Below the pieces are notes generated by a model. The model was given only the letters and a program-made list of their open reading frames with translations, ran no database searches and was not told where the DNA came from. The translations under genes and the position numbers were made by a program. 64,000 bases of DNA from Alitta virens (taxonomy: Eukaryota > Annelida > Polychaeta > Phyllodocida > Nereididae), in contig OW028579.1 in the NCBI GenBank assembly GCA_932294295.1, positions 558,001 to 622,000 on the forward strand. Reading direction: 5' to 3'. Position 1 is the first letter of the stretch. Each line of letters starts with the position of its first letter. Of this stretch, positions 37,346-51,015 are shown one piece after another.

Positions 37346-40300
37346 GAATTGAATTGATGTGTCCTGTTTACTGAATCTTTCAATGATTGACTTTCAAATG
37401 TGTTCTTCCCATGCTTAAATGATGAAACAGATTATGGAATAAATTAAAATAAAAAGATGATATGGTCACGTCATCAATATATTTATATTTATAATTGGTT
37501 ATTAACTGCCCCAGGGACTTTCATATGATGAGGTATAATCCAATACATATATATACACTGATATAGGGTGGTACAACAGATGATTTTTGTAAGTTTATTG
37601 CTGGAGGAAGTACATGTGATTGGACAACCTAGGTTGCTCAGGTTACAACCCTGAATGAATGTTTTCATGTGATTGTATGTACCATCACATGTAAAAATGC
37701 ATGTGATTGTGTATGGATGGGGTGAAACTACTTACAAATACCAGTGTTACATGCATTAGTTTCTAAATTCTTCTTTGTTTTACTCTTCCGATATATATCT
37801 TTCAATCTTAGTCATTTATATTTCGATTGAACCACTGCCAATAAAGTAATGCTATTGATATAAGTACATAATTCACAACTATAATATTGCGAAAATAGAG
37901 ACTTGCATTATTATTTTGTACGCAGTGCTGAGTAATATCATATATATTCTTTATGGGTTTGGCAAAAATCTCCATCACTTTGACGAGTAGTGAGACAGTG
38001 TATATGATATATTTCAATCTTAACGGATTAGAGATAAACATGTTTGAAACAATCTTCCATTGATTAGGTAATACTATATGTTAAAAATTACTTTCAATTT
38101 TGTTTGCAACACTCTGCATTACTTTCAAGCATCTTTTGTCAGTAATGTACACATGAAGTTTACCCAATACACTCTGGACATCACTTTCAGTATATATATA
38201 TACATGTGCCAGTAACTTACAGACTTAATCAAATGTGATGAAAATATGCATGTCAGACTTAGTATGGAATGTTTAGATTATAAGGAGATTATCACCATAC
38301 CCTCTTTCAGATAAAAAAAAAAGATAACAAGGGGAAACAGCAATACACAAACTCAAATAGAAATTTAAATACTTCAACTAAAACAAACCATACTTCTCTT
38401 AATTTATCATAAGTGCTTGAGGTCAAATAATGACTGATCTATATCTTGGGGAAAACCCAATTTTTCAATATTTAGTCAGCAGTATGCAACAATAGTTGTT
38501 TCAGAAAATTATTGTTCGAGGGTTTCAAAGTAAAAGTAAACGTTTGTTGCTGATACATGAAAATATTACTTACATTCGTTATTATAGGCGACATGGAAAA
38601 TTTCCCAATTAGCCGGTTTGTGTTTTAAGGGGGAGGGAGAATTGGCTACACCATTAGCTAATTCTAATAATTGCAACTCATTACTGTTTATCTTAGTATT
38701 ATCTCACCACATTATACTCTCGTGTGCTATCATGATATGTTTGTAAATTGGTACAACTCGTTACAGCTGCATCGAATGCTAAGAGATCAGAAAACAAAAC
38801 TTACCTTTTCGGCCTGTTGGTTCTTGCAGCAGTTTTCTATCACGTGCAATGGAGTGGCAAATTCGCTCCAAAATGTCTGTGAATTATTCTAAAGGCTCTT
38901 AGGACACTGCAGAATTTGCTCCCAAATGTCTATGAATAAGAGTCATTGTTCTTGTAGCCCATGCTTAAGCAATATATAGCTATTAATTTGTCACGGGTCA
39001 TTAACATGTCGAAATCGTTTTGCCATTGGTCAACACTTTTGCAGCAGCAACCAATCCATGGCCATGCGTAATACCTCCTATCACCCTCCACCCCCCCCCC
39101 CCCCTTTAAACCTAGACGGTGTCCAATAATACATAGTATAATTTTCTTGGACGGTTGCGTGAAATGGCCATTATACTCCATTCAGACTATTTTCCTATTA
39201 TTCTAAAAACAAACAAATTAGTTAATATGCCAAATGGAGAATATAACATCTAACATTTTCGTTGCTTAAACAAAATGTTAACTTCCATATTCTTTGTCAT
39301 AGTGAACTCACGATTAAAACCTTCACATGATAGGTTTTACCCGTATATATCATTTGGGTACAATTCTGACACTACGGACACTTTTTTGGTTGGTATGGTT
39401 GGTATTGATACTTATGATTTACAGTTAGAAAGGTATTTATCAGTAAAAAGGAATAATTATGCAAAGATGTATATAAAGTGAATCTTCCATTCATAACTCT
39501 ATGTTGAAGTTGTGACAACCTTTTATTTCATTTTAATTTGAAAATGAATCATATTATAACATATAAGTGTGGCAGTTAAAGCTGATATTTAATATAAATC
39601 CGCATGTTTTGCTGTTGAGATTATAGATGACTAAACCAGATTCAAAGTGGGGGGGGGAGCTAAGCTGTTGTAACACTAGCAGATCCAAACGGGGCCAATG
39701 GGAACGACAGCTCCCAGAAAGTGGGGGGGGGGGGAGGGAGGTTGGATCTAATATAGTGCACATGTGTGCTGCCTATAGGTGACATATAAGAAAAAGAGTA
39801 CTAGTCCTGTTTTGAAGGGGGGGGGGGGGGTAGTTGAGGTTGCTAATAAATGGGTACCAAAAGTTTGAAAACTGCTTTACCCTGAAATAAATAGATATAT
39901 AGATAGATAGATAAATAGATAGATAGATAGATTGATAGATAGATAGATAGATAGGATATGGGAAATGCAGTCCTCTAAAGGTAAGTTATAATCGTTGAAA
40001 AACTCCCCAAACAAAGATTGCGCACCTGTATAGGCAACAGGCTTTTTGTCATGTGACGAAAATGAGGGCGGTTATTTGGGGTTGTCCAAACATGGCGACT
40101 ACATGGTCCAAATGATGTGGCCTGTCATGTCTCTGGCCGTGCGCTCATGAATTCACCAGTGTTTGTTTTCACGAATCATATGCAAAGATAAATGGATTTG
40201 TATTTATTACACCAAATCACCAATTTTGGCCAAGGATGTAGCATCACACCAATTTTGCTTCTTGTACCATTTTTTGTGACATTTAGAAGTTAGTAAAATA

Positions 40301-43300
40301 TATTTATTCAATTTGATTCGTGCTTGATAATTTAATATTCTAAATTAACTTATATATTGTAATGTATATTTAGTAGTTTTCTAAAATAATTGTGTGCTGC
40401 CTGTCCATGCATTCACTGTTCATCTTACAAAAGACACTCTCCATATATATAATACTAAACATAAGGAAAATATCCACTTTTAAAGGAAATTATGCTATAC
40501 TATAGTAATCTAGCTAATAGATTGTTGAAATTTTGCTGAAAGATAGCAATAATAGTTTTGAAAAAATCTATAGCTCAAATTTGAATTTAGCTTCTTCCCT
40601 GTTCACTGGTCTTCATCAGCCTATATATAAACTAAACTTTAATCACAAAAAAAGATGAAGTAAAATGAATATATGCTTATGAACCAATATCTGATATTTA
40701 AATTATTGGCAGTGGTACACACTTTGTCTACGTTTACGCATTTTCACTGAACTAAGCATGGGTCTGGTCTTGATCTCAAAGGGAAAGTTTGATCATTGCA
40801 GCTTGATAAGGAGGTTGTAAAGTGATTGTCCAAAATCTTCTATTGACTAATTGATCTTGTTTACATGTGCAAAAAGTAACCTTGGATTTACATCTGGCCT
40901 AAAATGGTACTTTTGCTTCTTTTTCCTGACTTAATAAGCCCCCCCCCCCCCCTCACAAATACTGACTTTAATTAAGGTATTTTACACGGTATCTCAACCG
41001 GCGGTGAATTAGTCAAGTGGTGCCATAATTGATGTAATCAGACCACAGGTTTTGCATTCGGATATTTTAGTGTCATAAGCTAATACACGTTTGATCTATT
41101 ATATCATGCAGCCGTAATCATTTCTGTACCAACCAAAGATTGCTTGAACCATCCCGACAACACACTTCTTTCATCAGAAAAATGTGGGTAATGAAGAAAA
41201 GCCATGGTTCAGCACTGCATAACAATGAGCTTTCTCGTATAACATGAATTTACCCTTTGAAGACAACAATTGACACATGTGATGCAGTTAGTTACAACAT
41301 ATCAAAAGCAAATGTTCCATTACTTTACAGTTCTCAATTATTAGACACTATTGTTTATGTCTTGGTGAACCATTAATTGATGCATCTAATGCATTATTGG
41401 ATTTTAGTTTACAAGTTGTGATTTGATATCAGTGACATGTGGGATTGCGTAATCGGCCGCTGCGGCCCCCTCCGCTGAAGTATATGTTTGTTAGTTTGTT
41501 TGTTCGTTCATTCATTCATGCCGTTCTTTCTTTCTTTCCACTATAATAATTTTGCCTTTGGTTGGTCTCTCTTGACAGGGGAATGTTATCCAGGCCATAT
41601 TTAATATTTTTTGGTTTGTTGATTTTTATCTTTGACTTATAATGTGACGTATGTATCCTCTGTGATACATGATTTTTCAATGTCATTTAAAGCACTCTAA
41701 GAGTGTGTAAATAAATTTCGGCTCTGAATACTGCAGTAACTCCGATTCAAGCCTTACTATTTCATAACGTCTCCATGTAGGTTTCATCACTTTGTGAACA
41801 TTCTTCATTTTCAACATAAATTGTGTGTGCAAAAATAGGAGAAACTTGTTATTAACTACATCAAAGGAGAAAAAAGAGGATCTGCTGGTGTTCTTGCCGT
41901 GCATTGTGGGGCTCAATGCAAGCAAAATTCACTCATCCCTTATATATTTAAGGGGTTATAAGCAAATTGTAGCTTAATAATTAAGAACTCAATTTCTATT
42001 AAAGTTATGCCAAATTGATGAGTTACTTCAAAAATACTCTGAATAGCAACTTAGATGTTGAATTATAAGGCTCAGATAATGTCTCATGACTCTTGGTTGC
42101 TATAGCAACGCTGCAAAGCTGGTAGTGGAGACCTCTGGCGTCTTCTGCCAAAAACTTGTTCCGTTCCGCAAACAGACATTTTCAGTTGAGATGAGCCATG
42201 AAGTTCAGGGTTAAAGTAGCTAGAGGGAGGAGGTTTCATTACTCATTAATTTGCAAGTGACTTTTTTAAAGATATGTTGCAACCATTGGATATATTATTA
42301 CATAATATCCTGCTGGTTTTTTTTTTTTTACTATATATCACGCAACAATGCCATAATTATATGGCGCAATGAGTTGACTCTGGCTCGTTTTCTTTGGCAT
42401 TGTGCCAGCATAATACAGTGGAATCTCTCGCTTAAAGACCACACTACATCAAACACCAGGTTTTCACCAGCAAAAAAAAAAAAAATTATGGGAACATTCA
42501 CTTCATTGGCTAAAGAGTTGAGTGGGAGGGGCATTACCAATAGTTCTTTTTAATTTTATATTTACTAACTTAATATGTCAGTGATTGACAGGTTTTGTAA
42601 CACTCTTTTGTCTTACAAAATCTACGCAATGAATTATGGCCCAGACAAAATGTATATATATTATGTAATAATATATCATACATGAATTATGGCCCAGACG
42701 TAAATAATGTCTTTAAACTTTTGCCTGCAGGTGTTTGCATTTGACTTTCAAGACCTCTTAGGATCAGTTCAGTCAAAAAATGAAACATAGCAGAACTCCA
42801 CTTCTAAAAATAATAGAAAACCACCAACATTGTAAAGGTCCTTACCTGTGTGAATTCTCCTAACAAATTAATTTTCTAATTTATTTTTGTTAATAACAAT
42901 TGAGTACCAACTTTTGCACCACAAAAGTTTACCAAGTTTCGCCCGACGATACTTGCCTATTGTGTTTTTTTTTACATCCACTCATTAATACTTCATTCAT
43001 AAAATTAGCTAAAACCGTCAGTGAGGGGGGGGGGGGGAGGGGGGGCAGGTTAGCGGTGGACAGGCCGTGCGCCCAAATGCCCTTTTGAGCTGTCTAGGAG
43101 CGATATTTATCATCTTTAACCTTTTTAGAATGGCGATTTCTTACGGTCTTTCAGTTGTCATAGTATCATATATTTCTACAGTTTTTTAGTTTGGGTGCCA
43201 TCTTGAGTTGAAAATAGCGCACAAACTCCAGCTGGGTGAACGCACAAAGTGTCATATTGACTTATTTAGGTTAAAAAAAGACATTTTGCAGGGGCTCTCC

Positions 43301-44460
43301 ACTGGCTGGATCAGCTTGTGACTTCCTATTCTGGTGCCCTTTTGGATCTATACGTTTTGGGATGTATAGAATGTGAATTTGGATGAGCTTGTGAAGAAAC
43401 ATCTGATATACATTTTTATGTTTATCTGCCAGCCCAAAACTAAAGTTACTATATGCCAGCCATCCTTAGGATTTCAACTGCCAGCGGCAAAATTTTTGCA
43501 AGCTCCACTGTATTTTTCTGCCAGCTGGCAGTAATAAGCAACCATCAAGTTAAAAATTCTACAAGCAGCAATAAGTTGAAAACTATTCCAGGTTATGACT
43601 TAATTACATAATAATGAACAGTATGTAATACAGAGGCTACAGAGGCCTACTAAGGGCCGATCCTAGGGCAACGCAAGCAAAGCAGATGCGTTGGTGCACT
43701 GCACCTGAACAGGCCCTACATATTGATGCCTAAAAAAAAAGGAAAGAGAAGGTCTTGAAACCTAATCCCTGCAAACACGAATAGGTTGTAACATTCAAGC
43801 CACAATATTTGACTAATGTTGTCATGATATCAAAGTGTGGATCCTAAAAAACCTGCCAGGCATGTTTTCAAGCAAAATTCACAAAAATGGTTGCCATTAC
43901 ATCTTGACAACATTTAATATTGCAGAACACATTGTCAAAAGGTCATCACATGGACTCATGAAACATTTCAGCAATATTTGCAATAATATTTTCGACATAT
44001 ATTACCAAAATATTTGCACAACATTTAAATTATCATGTTAACTAGTATTATGTCAATGTATGAAGAAAAAGCCTGCAGAAAAGCCTGCAGAAATATTATA
44101 AATTATATTACGCAATAAACTTGTCAAAATGATTTCACAATTGATTATTAAATATTGCAGCAAGTTTCCTACAATCATTTAAGGTACATTTTTAATAAAT
44201 AATTTCACAACATGCCCTGTGCAATATGATGCAAATGTTTTGTGTTTGTAGGGATACAGGTACAATAACGTAGGCCATCTCCACATCAACACAGTGTTAG
44301 TATATTCAATTACTAATTTGACACAATTCCTCAAAAATATGCATGAACCTCCAAAAAATCTGATCAAGGTTTAACACCTCAAGTTCAACATTCTCTGCCC
44401 TGTCCCCATGCAGGAGCTGGAATAACAAAATCTAATTCTCAATCATTATAAATATAATAA
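37346..44460. other. Long noncoding stretch, no gene recognised
   Basis: AT-rich. It contains a GATA microsatellite at 39892-39954, poly-G/C runs (39091, 39649, 39723, 39817, 40939, 43025) and a direct repeat ATGAATTATGGCCCAGAC at about 42630 and 42683. A short TTCA/TTTC simple repeat lies near 41505-41540. No frame shows a family motif. Confidence 0.45.
39892..39954. repeat. GATA microsatellite
   Basis: Tandem ATAG/GATA units with a few substitutions. Confidence 0.9.
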
Positions 44461-44471
44461 TTGACAAGGGA

Positions 44472-44602
44472 GGGCAGCTTTGTCCACTTGACAGGAGAGG
44501 GCAGCAGTGTCCACTTGGCAGCTGAGGGCAGCAGTGTCCACTTGACAGCAAAGTGCAGCAGTGTCCACTTTACAGCAGAGGGCAGCAGTGTCCACTTGAC
44601 CA
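44472..44602. repeat. 27-bp minisatellite, five units, each with a CTCF-like core
   Basis: The unit is GGGCAGCAGTGTCCACTTG followed by ACAGCAGA. The segments at 44491, 44518, 44545 and 44572 (for example ACAGCAGAGGGCAG) fit the CTCF core CCASYAGRKGGCAG at most positions, 27 bp apart. Frames through the array only translate the repeat. Confidence 0.85.
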
Positions 44603-44605
44603 TTA

Positions 44606-45504
44606 TCACTGAGAACTTTGATGATTGAAGAAGTTCTAAATAAAAACTTAATATAATAGGTTTTTGTTTTATTGCATGCACTATTCATAAATTTTTGTTT
44701 TCATAATTATTTAATTGATTAAATTTCCAAACTTGTATACTCTCTATAAACATGAAGTGTATAACTCTTAATATCATTTGCTCTTTTATATTATGCTTTA
44801 TTTTTGCCCCTTTATATTGCACCTTTACATTGCCGATATATCTTGTGGAGGTAGGGGCACTCAATATTTGGAAAAATAAAAAATCATAACAATATATACA
44901 ATGAAACCATATGGACATTTATATCAGATATGTGACGCACCGTGTAAAAAGGGAGCTAATGGGTGGATTTTTCAAAAATTAGTTTTTGATGGCAAGTTAT
45001 TGTCTAACATGTTTAGTTTTTGGAAATGTAAAAAATTTCCAGATATCTCAATATTTAGTGGTCATATGGGGTATTTGAAAATTTGATGTTTTCGCGCATA
45101 TTACCACTGCAGACGTAACGAGGAGCAACACAGGCGCTTGTAAAACTATGCATTACATTTTATGACATATCTTCGCCATCCGTTGTTCAAAACTTACGTG
45201 ATTTGGATATGTGATCGTGAGGTAACTGTTCTATACTCAACTAAAATTGTGAGCTGCTACAATAATAACTTTTTGTAAAAATCAACATCAAAATTGGCGT
45301 GTTAAAAACCCGGTTTCCGACGTAAAGACACCCTCCGTATTTGGTTTTTTATCTTGGGTGCTCATCCACCAACAATTACCAAAATCTGGCATTGTGTTTG
45401 TCGTGATTTTCTAAATCTTTCTGAAATTTCATAATTATATGTGCAACATTTTTAACACAATTGAGCCTCAAACATCAGCTACCAGCTGAGGTTAATATTC
45501 TAAC
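44606..45504. other. No gene recognised
   Basis: AT-rich unique-looking DNA. Several short frames, none with a motif. Confidence 0.45.
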
Positions 45505-46343
45505 TACGGAAGCCTACTAGTGCCACACAACTTCTTTTTTTTTTTAGCGTTTTTTTCTACTTAATTGTTTAGATTTGTGTTTTTTGATAAAAATAATTTT
45601 AAATTTGCGTTATTTGCTGTATAATTTTTTTAATTTGCGTTTTTTCTACATACTTTTTTTGGCTTGTGTTTTTATGATACAATTGTTTTTTCATTTTTTT
45701 TTTTTGGCATTTTTGGTACATTATAATTTTTTATTCGTGTGGTTTCACACATAATGTTTTTCAGTATGCATTCTTTGCTACATGATATTTTTTGCTAAAA
45801 AAAATATTTCATTTTAAATTTTTTTTTTATTTGTGACTTTTTGCTACATAATTCGTTACAATGTGTTCTTTGCTACATGATTTTTTGTCATTTGTGTTTT
45901 TCGCTACATAACATTTTTTCACTTTGTTTTGTCCAACATAATTTTTTCCTGTGTGCATTTTTTGCTACGCCATATTTTTGAGTTTGTGTTTTTCATTACA
46001 TAATGTTTTTTAAATTATTTATTATATATATTATTTTACAGTATAGTTGAATCATTTTGCTATTATTCGCAACATTTGTGAATAAACGCAAACATTTGCG
46101 AATAAACGCAAAATTATTTAACTCCTTCTGAAACCAATTGAGCAGAGCAAAAAATCATGTAGCAAAAGACACAAATTCTGAAAAAAATTGTGGTAAAAAA
46201 CTCAAATATTTGCGAAATAAATGCAAATATTCGAAATGCAATATCATTTAACTCCTTCTTGAACCAATTGAGCGAAAACAAAAAAAATAAAGTGGCCAGA
46301 AACGCCAAAAAAAAGTTGTATGTGGCACTAAAAGGCTTCCGTA
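45505..46343. mobile_element. Foldback/MITE-type element, about 835 bp, TA target site
   Basis: The left end TACGGAAGCCTACTAGTGCC and the right end, whose complement is TACGGAAGCCTTTTAGTGCC, are matching terminal inverted repeats that continue through a CACA..CAACTT stretch. Both ends sit on a TA dinucleotide, as expected of mariner-like target duplications. The left half is a T-rich degenerate repeat of the type TTTGTGTTTTTTGCTACATA. The right half has A-rich inverted counterparts (GCAAACATTTGCGAATAAAC). There is no transposase, so it is non-autonomous. Confidence 0.7.
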
Positions 46344-47715
46344 TATGAGAGTAAGAACATAGAACTAAAAAGGGACAGCACTAATTCAGATCTAATGCTA
46401 AAATTATGCCAAATATACCAAATGATAGCTCAAAGGCTCTACTTTAGGTATATAGCTAATGATGCTCTGAGTATTATTTCGGACAAATTGGGGACATCAT
46501 AAAAAGGTCAGTTTTTCTTGAAAAAAAGCGCGGTGACCCCACTTTCTTAACGGCCCATATAGATTATTATAATAAATTACAGTCAGGTCCAATGTTATAT
46601 TAAACTCATATGGCTGGACATTTTTTAATTGCAATATTCATGAAAAAGATCCTTTAAAAAATTAGACTTCTTGAATTGGTTTGCTTTTTCTTCGGATCCC
46701 CTAAAATTATTGTTCTCTTTTGAGTTTCTAATGAAAAACGGTCTCAAAATGTTTCTGAAAGTCCAATGCATGCAATAACATCACCTTCTTTTATAGTTAT
46801 AGCATTGCAATTAAATTATTAGGCTGGATATGAGTCGGAAAGAGTGGGTAAAAAAAAAACAAGAATAGGAAACATCCAATAATTTTAAATTATCACGCTG
46901 ACCACCTAAATTTTTTTCCATATTTTAGCTTTATTATCCCAGGCAGAGGTTTGAAGTACCTGCATAGAAATGCAGACCAATTGTAGACTGCAGATGTACT
47001 GAACTTGATTGATTTCTTTATTTGTAGATCTTATAATAACATTGCCAAGCTGTTCCATGCTTTACACTGTTGACTTTCTGTATATATACTCTATTAAAAA
47101 GTTATACATGTAGTGTGTGTGCAGGTGGGTTTGTCACACTTAATTTCCAAAGCAGAACTCCACCACTATTGTATATACATTGATATAATTTGGTATCTTA
47201 TTAGTTTTTATGGCCAAGTTGTGACTTTTGATAGTCTCATTGACGTGTCTCAACTTTGTTTTAAGGATTTGGGAAAACATTTTTAAAATTTTTTTGCTTT
47301 TCCAAGCAGTACTCTGATACTATTGCACCTACATGCTTTGTTATTATATGTCTAAAATATTTTAGTTGTGCCTTTTTGTGTCCTTATGGCCATAAATACC
47401 ATAGAAAATTGGTAATGAGGGAAAATGTGAAAAATTCATGTTTTCTAAAACCTGTATCAATTGGGTCTCACCTAGTAGTGTACCTAAATACATGTTATTG
47501 GTCTTTTAAAATGTCTACATCATAATACTTTCAATTTCGAAGCCTCATTTTGACATATATTTCCCTTTCTTTTTTATAATTGTGGCAATTATGCAAAATT
47601 GCTGAACTTGTGTTGTTTGCTACATTTCATAACCCCTGGTATTCTTCTGTTTGCGCTGATATCACACATTTTTCAAGAATTAAATGTATATATACATGAA
47701 TGTTTTTAAAATTTG
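46344..47715. other. No gene recognised
   Basis: AT-rich noncoding DNA. No motif-bearing frame was seen. Confidence 0.45.
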
Positions 47716-48545
47716 CGGTGTGCACGAGTTAATTTACGAAAAATATATTTTTTTCCTGTGCGCACGAGAAACATTTGGTGCGCATGAGAAACATTTGGTG
47801 TGCTCGAGAAACATTTGCACAAATTCTCTCTAGGTAGTACTGCATTTAAAAATGCTGTTCCTTGCAATGAAAAATAGTCCTTACAGTAAACAATGAACAA
47901 ATCAATCAATCAATCACACATATGGTATATCAATTGGTCAATAATCAATCAATCAATCACACATGTAGATGTTATATCAACTGGTCAATCAATACCCATC
48001 AATCTATCAATCTATATCTATCTTTTACTTATCTATCTGTCTGTCTAGCTATGTAAATGCTTATTGAATTTACAGAGCAAAGTACAAAATACATGTAGAA
48101 ATCTACATATACAAGATTGCCATCTTTTGGTAGAACATGTTATTTCATGTGCTTAATTGAAAACCCCATCTTTCTTGCATTTTTAGTTGCTGAAATACAA
48201 CACAATACATTTTTGCAATCAAGATATATCTAATGAACTTTCTGACATATGTCCTAATTGGCTGGGGTCTCTGAGTGCACTTCACTACAGATGGCTTGGC
48301 CATTGAATGGAACGGCATTTTTAACTCCTAATAAATAAAAACTATTCGGCCTAGACAAAAGATAGTGATAGAAGTGTGCGCCCATTTTTCTCGTGCGCAC
48401 AACTTAATTATCTCGTGCGCACGACTTAATTAAACTGAAAAAAAATTTTCCGTCCGTACCAAATGTTTCTCGTGAGCACCACTTAATTAACTCGTGCGCA
48501 CGGAAAAAAAAAAAAAAATTTCTTGAATTAACTCGTGCGCACGGG
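47716..48545. mobile_element. Element with inverted clusters of GTGCGCACGAG subterminal repeats
   Basis: The left side carries GTGCACGAG, GTGCGCACGAG, GTGCGCATGAG and GTGCTCGAG (47720-47808), followed by TTAATTTACG or AAACATTTGG. The right side (48385-48545) carries the inverse CTCGTGCGCAC at about 48390, 48413, 48492 and 48531, with CTCGTGAGCAC at 48470, joined to ACTTAATTAA and CCAAATGTTT. The arms are inverted and multi-copy like a foldback element. The middle holds an ATCAATCA/CTAT simple repeat (47898-48045). No protein is encoded. Confidence 0.6.
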
Positions 48546-50357
48546 AAAATTATATTTTTTTCTGCCCTGTCCTCTTACTGGCTCCGTAAAAATGTGTCTT
48601 TATGAATTAAATATTCTTTGTATTTAAGACATCTGAATCCTAACTATCATACCTACATACACGTTTGAAATTAGCATTTAGGTGACAACGCGCCCCTACC
48701 CCCCCCCCCCCCCCCCCTTCACGCTGATTTTACATTGCCAAATAGCCATCAGTCAGAGCAAGGGTACAGGTAATTTAATGACTGTGCCCCCCCCCTCCTC
48801 ATAATTCTGGATCCGCCGCTGACTGGTATGATAACACTGTCACTAAAGAGGTTATACCTGTTTTGTATTTCTTTATGAATTATGTTTGACAAATGTTTTT
48901 CAACGATTTTGTAGTAAAACTATTTTTAGGCATATTGGCTTTAATCCCTAAAACTGAAATGAACTAGCCCATTTCCCAGAAATGGGACTAACATGGGTGA
49001 GTCCATTCAATTTTAGAGGGAGAGAGCAGTATGATTATCCGTCTTTGATGTGACAATCATTTATTACGCAGCATGGCTTGCTTGCATTTTCCCGCCAGTT
49101 TCGCAGTTATGACGTCACCACCCGTAAGCCCCCTTTTCCCGTGGCGCGCCACATATGTAACCAAAAACAAAATACACAAAAAAAAAAAAAACAAGAGAAC
49201 ATTGCCATATAAACCAGCTTCGGCTTTCAAACATTGTAGTCATAAGCATGAATCCATACTCAAAATGATGTAGTCAGTCACATTCTTCATATTTGTGGGG
49301 TAAAAATTCCAGTGGGTCAATATTCACAATCTAGCTTGGTTAGTCTCTGGGCGTGCTGGGCGCTGGGCGCTGTTGGCGCTGGAATTATGTGGCATTCACT
49401 GGTACTGATACCAAAGATGTCTAACAAAAAATTTAAAAACCTTGTGACTTTGAAATTTAGGGAGTTAATTCCTGCTGATGTAGGGGCATCACTGATGAGC
49501 AGGGGTCTTGGGCCGGCTCTGGCCGAATTTGACTCTTCTAAATTCACATAATAATGACTATTGTTTATTACTTTCAAGTGTCTAATTCTCTAGTTCACCC
49601 AAGGTGGAAGGTAGCATTGTATAGCAGAAATTGCCCAGCTTTCTTTATGTTCAATTTGAAAGGCTTTTAATCAAACTAACTGTTAGGGCTTTTCTCCATA
49701 TACCATTTGTACTGATACAATGAATACGATATATATTGGTATTGATAATCACATAATGATAGATGTAAACGATATGAAGAACAGGGTTTTTTTGGGAAAA
49801 ACGTGCTACCCAGATGTTTTGAAGGAAGACTTTCTCTGACTAATTACTTAAGCATGTTATACAAGGGACTTGAGTTATGATAAAGATTTTGCTTTTTAAA
49901 TGCACTATAGTCCCTTTCCATTATATTAGGTTTCATAATAAACTTTATTCGTTTGACTCGCCTAGTATAACAATATGTATCATGATACATATTGCATTGG
50001 TTTTACTGTATCATGATACATATTGTAACGTTTTGAAGTTCAATGTGTACAGCCCTATATACTAACTTTATGGATAAGTTGTTTATGTGTAAAATTTAAT
50101 CTTATTAGTTAGGAAATCAGAACTAACCTTTTACCTAACCTAACCTTAGCTTGTTAGAAGGCGGAAAGTAGTTGTGTGAAACGTTTTATATCTTTTTTAG
50201 TTCCTCCAAAAACCCAATTGTAAAAATGGAATATGTAAAAGCAATTTAAGAAGGGAGGGGGGGGGGGGGGGGTGGGGAGTTCAATGAAGGCCGCATCCCA
50301 GCTACCGAGGCAAATTCTGACAGGCCAGGCAAGTAACCCAGAGTTTGATGGGACACC
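48546..50357. other. No gene recognised
   Basis: Noncoding. It includes a 19-C run at 48699-48717, a 16-G run at 50257-50272 and the palindromes at 49971-50020. Confidence 0.45.
49971..50020. repeat. Two palindromes built on TGTATCATGATACA
   Basis: At 49971-49994 a 24-bp perfect palindrome has the half-site CAATATGTATCA. A second copy of its 14-bp centre TGTATCATGATACA lies at 50007-50020, 31 bp away. Confidence 0.8.
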
Positions 50358-50530
50358 TAACTGATTGACTGACTGACTGACTGACTGACTGACTTGAGTA
50401 TCTTTGAAGACAGTAGACCCTACATAGATACAAACTGATTGACTGACTGACTGACTGACTGACTGACTGCCCGACTGACTGACTGATTTGAATATCTATG
50501 AAAGACAGTAGGCCCTACACAGATACTAAC

Positions 50531-50581
<51 letters not shown>

Positions 50582-50677
50582 CTGACTGACTGACTGACTG
50601 ACATGCTGACGTGCTGACTGACTGACTGTCTGACTTGAATATCTTTGAAAGACAGTAGGCCCTACACAGATACTAAC

Positions 50678-50726
<49 letters not shown>

Positions 50727-51015
50727 AATTGATTGATTGATTGACATGCTGACTGACTGACTGACTGACTGACTGACTGACTTAGATATCTTTAAAAGAC
50801 AGTAGGCCCTACACAGATACTAACTGATTGATTGATTGACTGACTGACTGACTGACTGACTGACTGACTGACTGACTGACTGACTGACTGACTGACTGAC
50901 TTAGATATCTTTAAAAGACAGTAGGCCCTACACAGATACTAACTGATTGATTGATTGATTGACTGACTGACTGACTGACTTCAATATCTTTGAAAGACAG
51001 GAGGCCCTACACAGA
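50358..51015. repeat. Compound TGAC/TTGA microsatellite with embedded 40-bp unit
   Basis: Tandem CTGA and TTGA blocks alternate with about six copies of a unit of the type ATATCTTTGAAAGACAGTAG followed by GCCCTACACAGATACTAACT. The whole is a higher-order array with units of roughly 100-150 bp. Confidence 0.9.

Noticed and set aside
44439..44688. Two overlapping minus-strand frames with repeats such as VKWTLLPSA and QVDTAALSC
   Set aside because: Both are readings of the 27-bp minisatellite.
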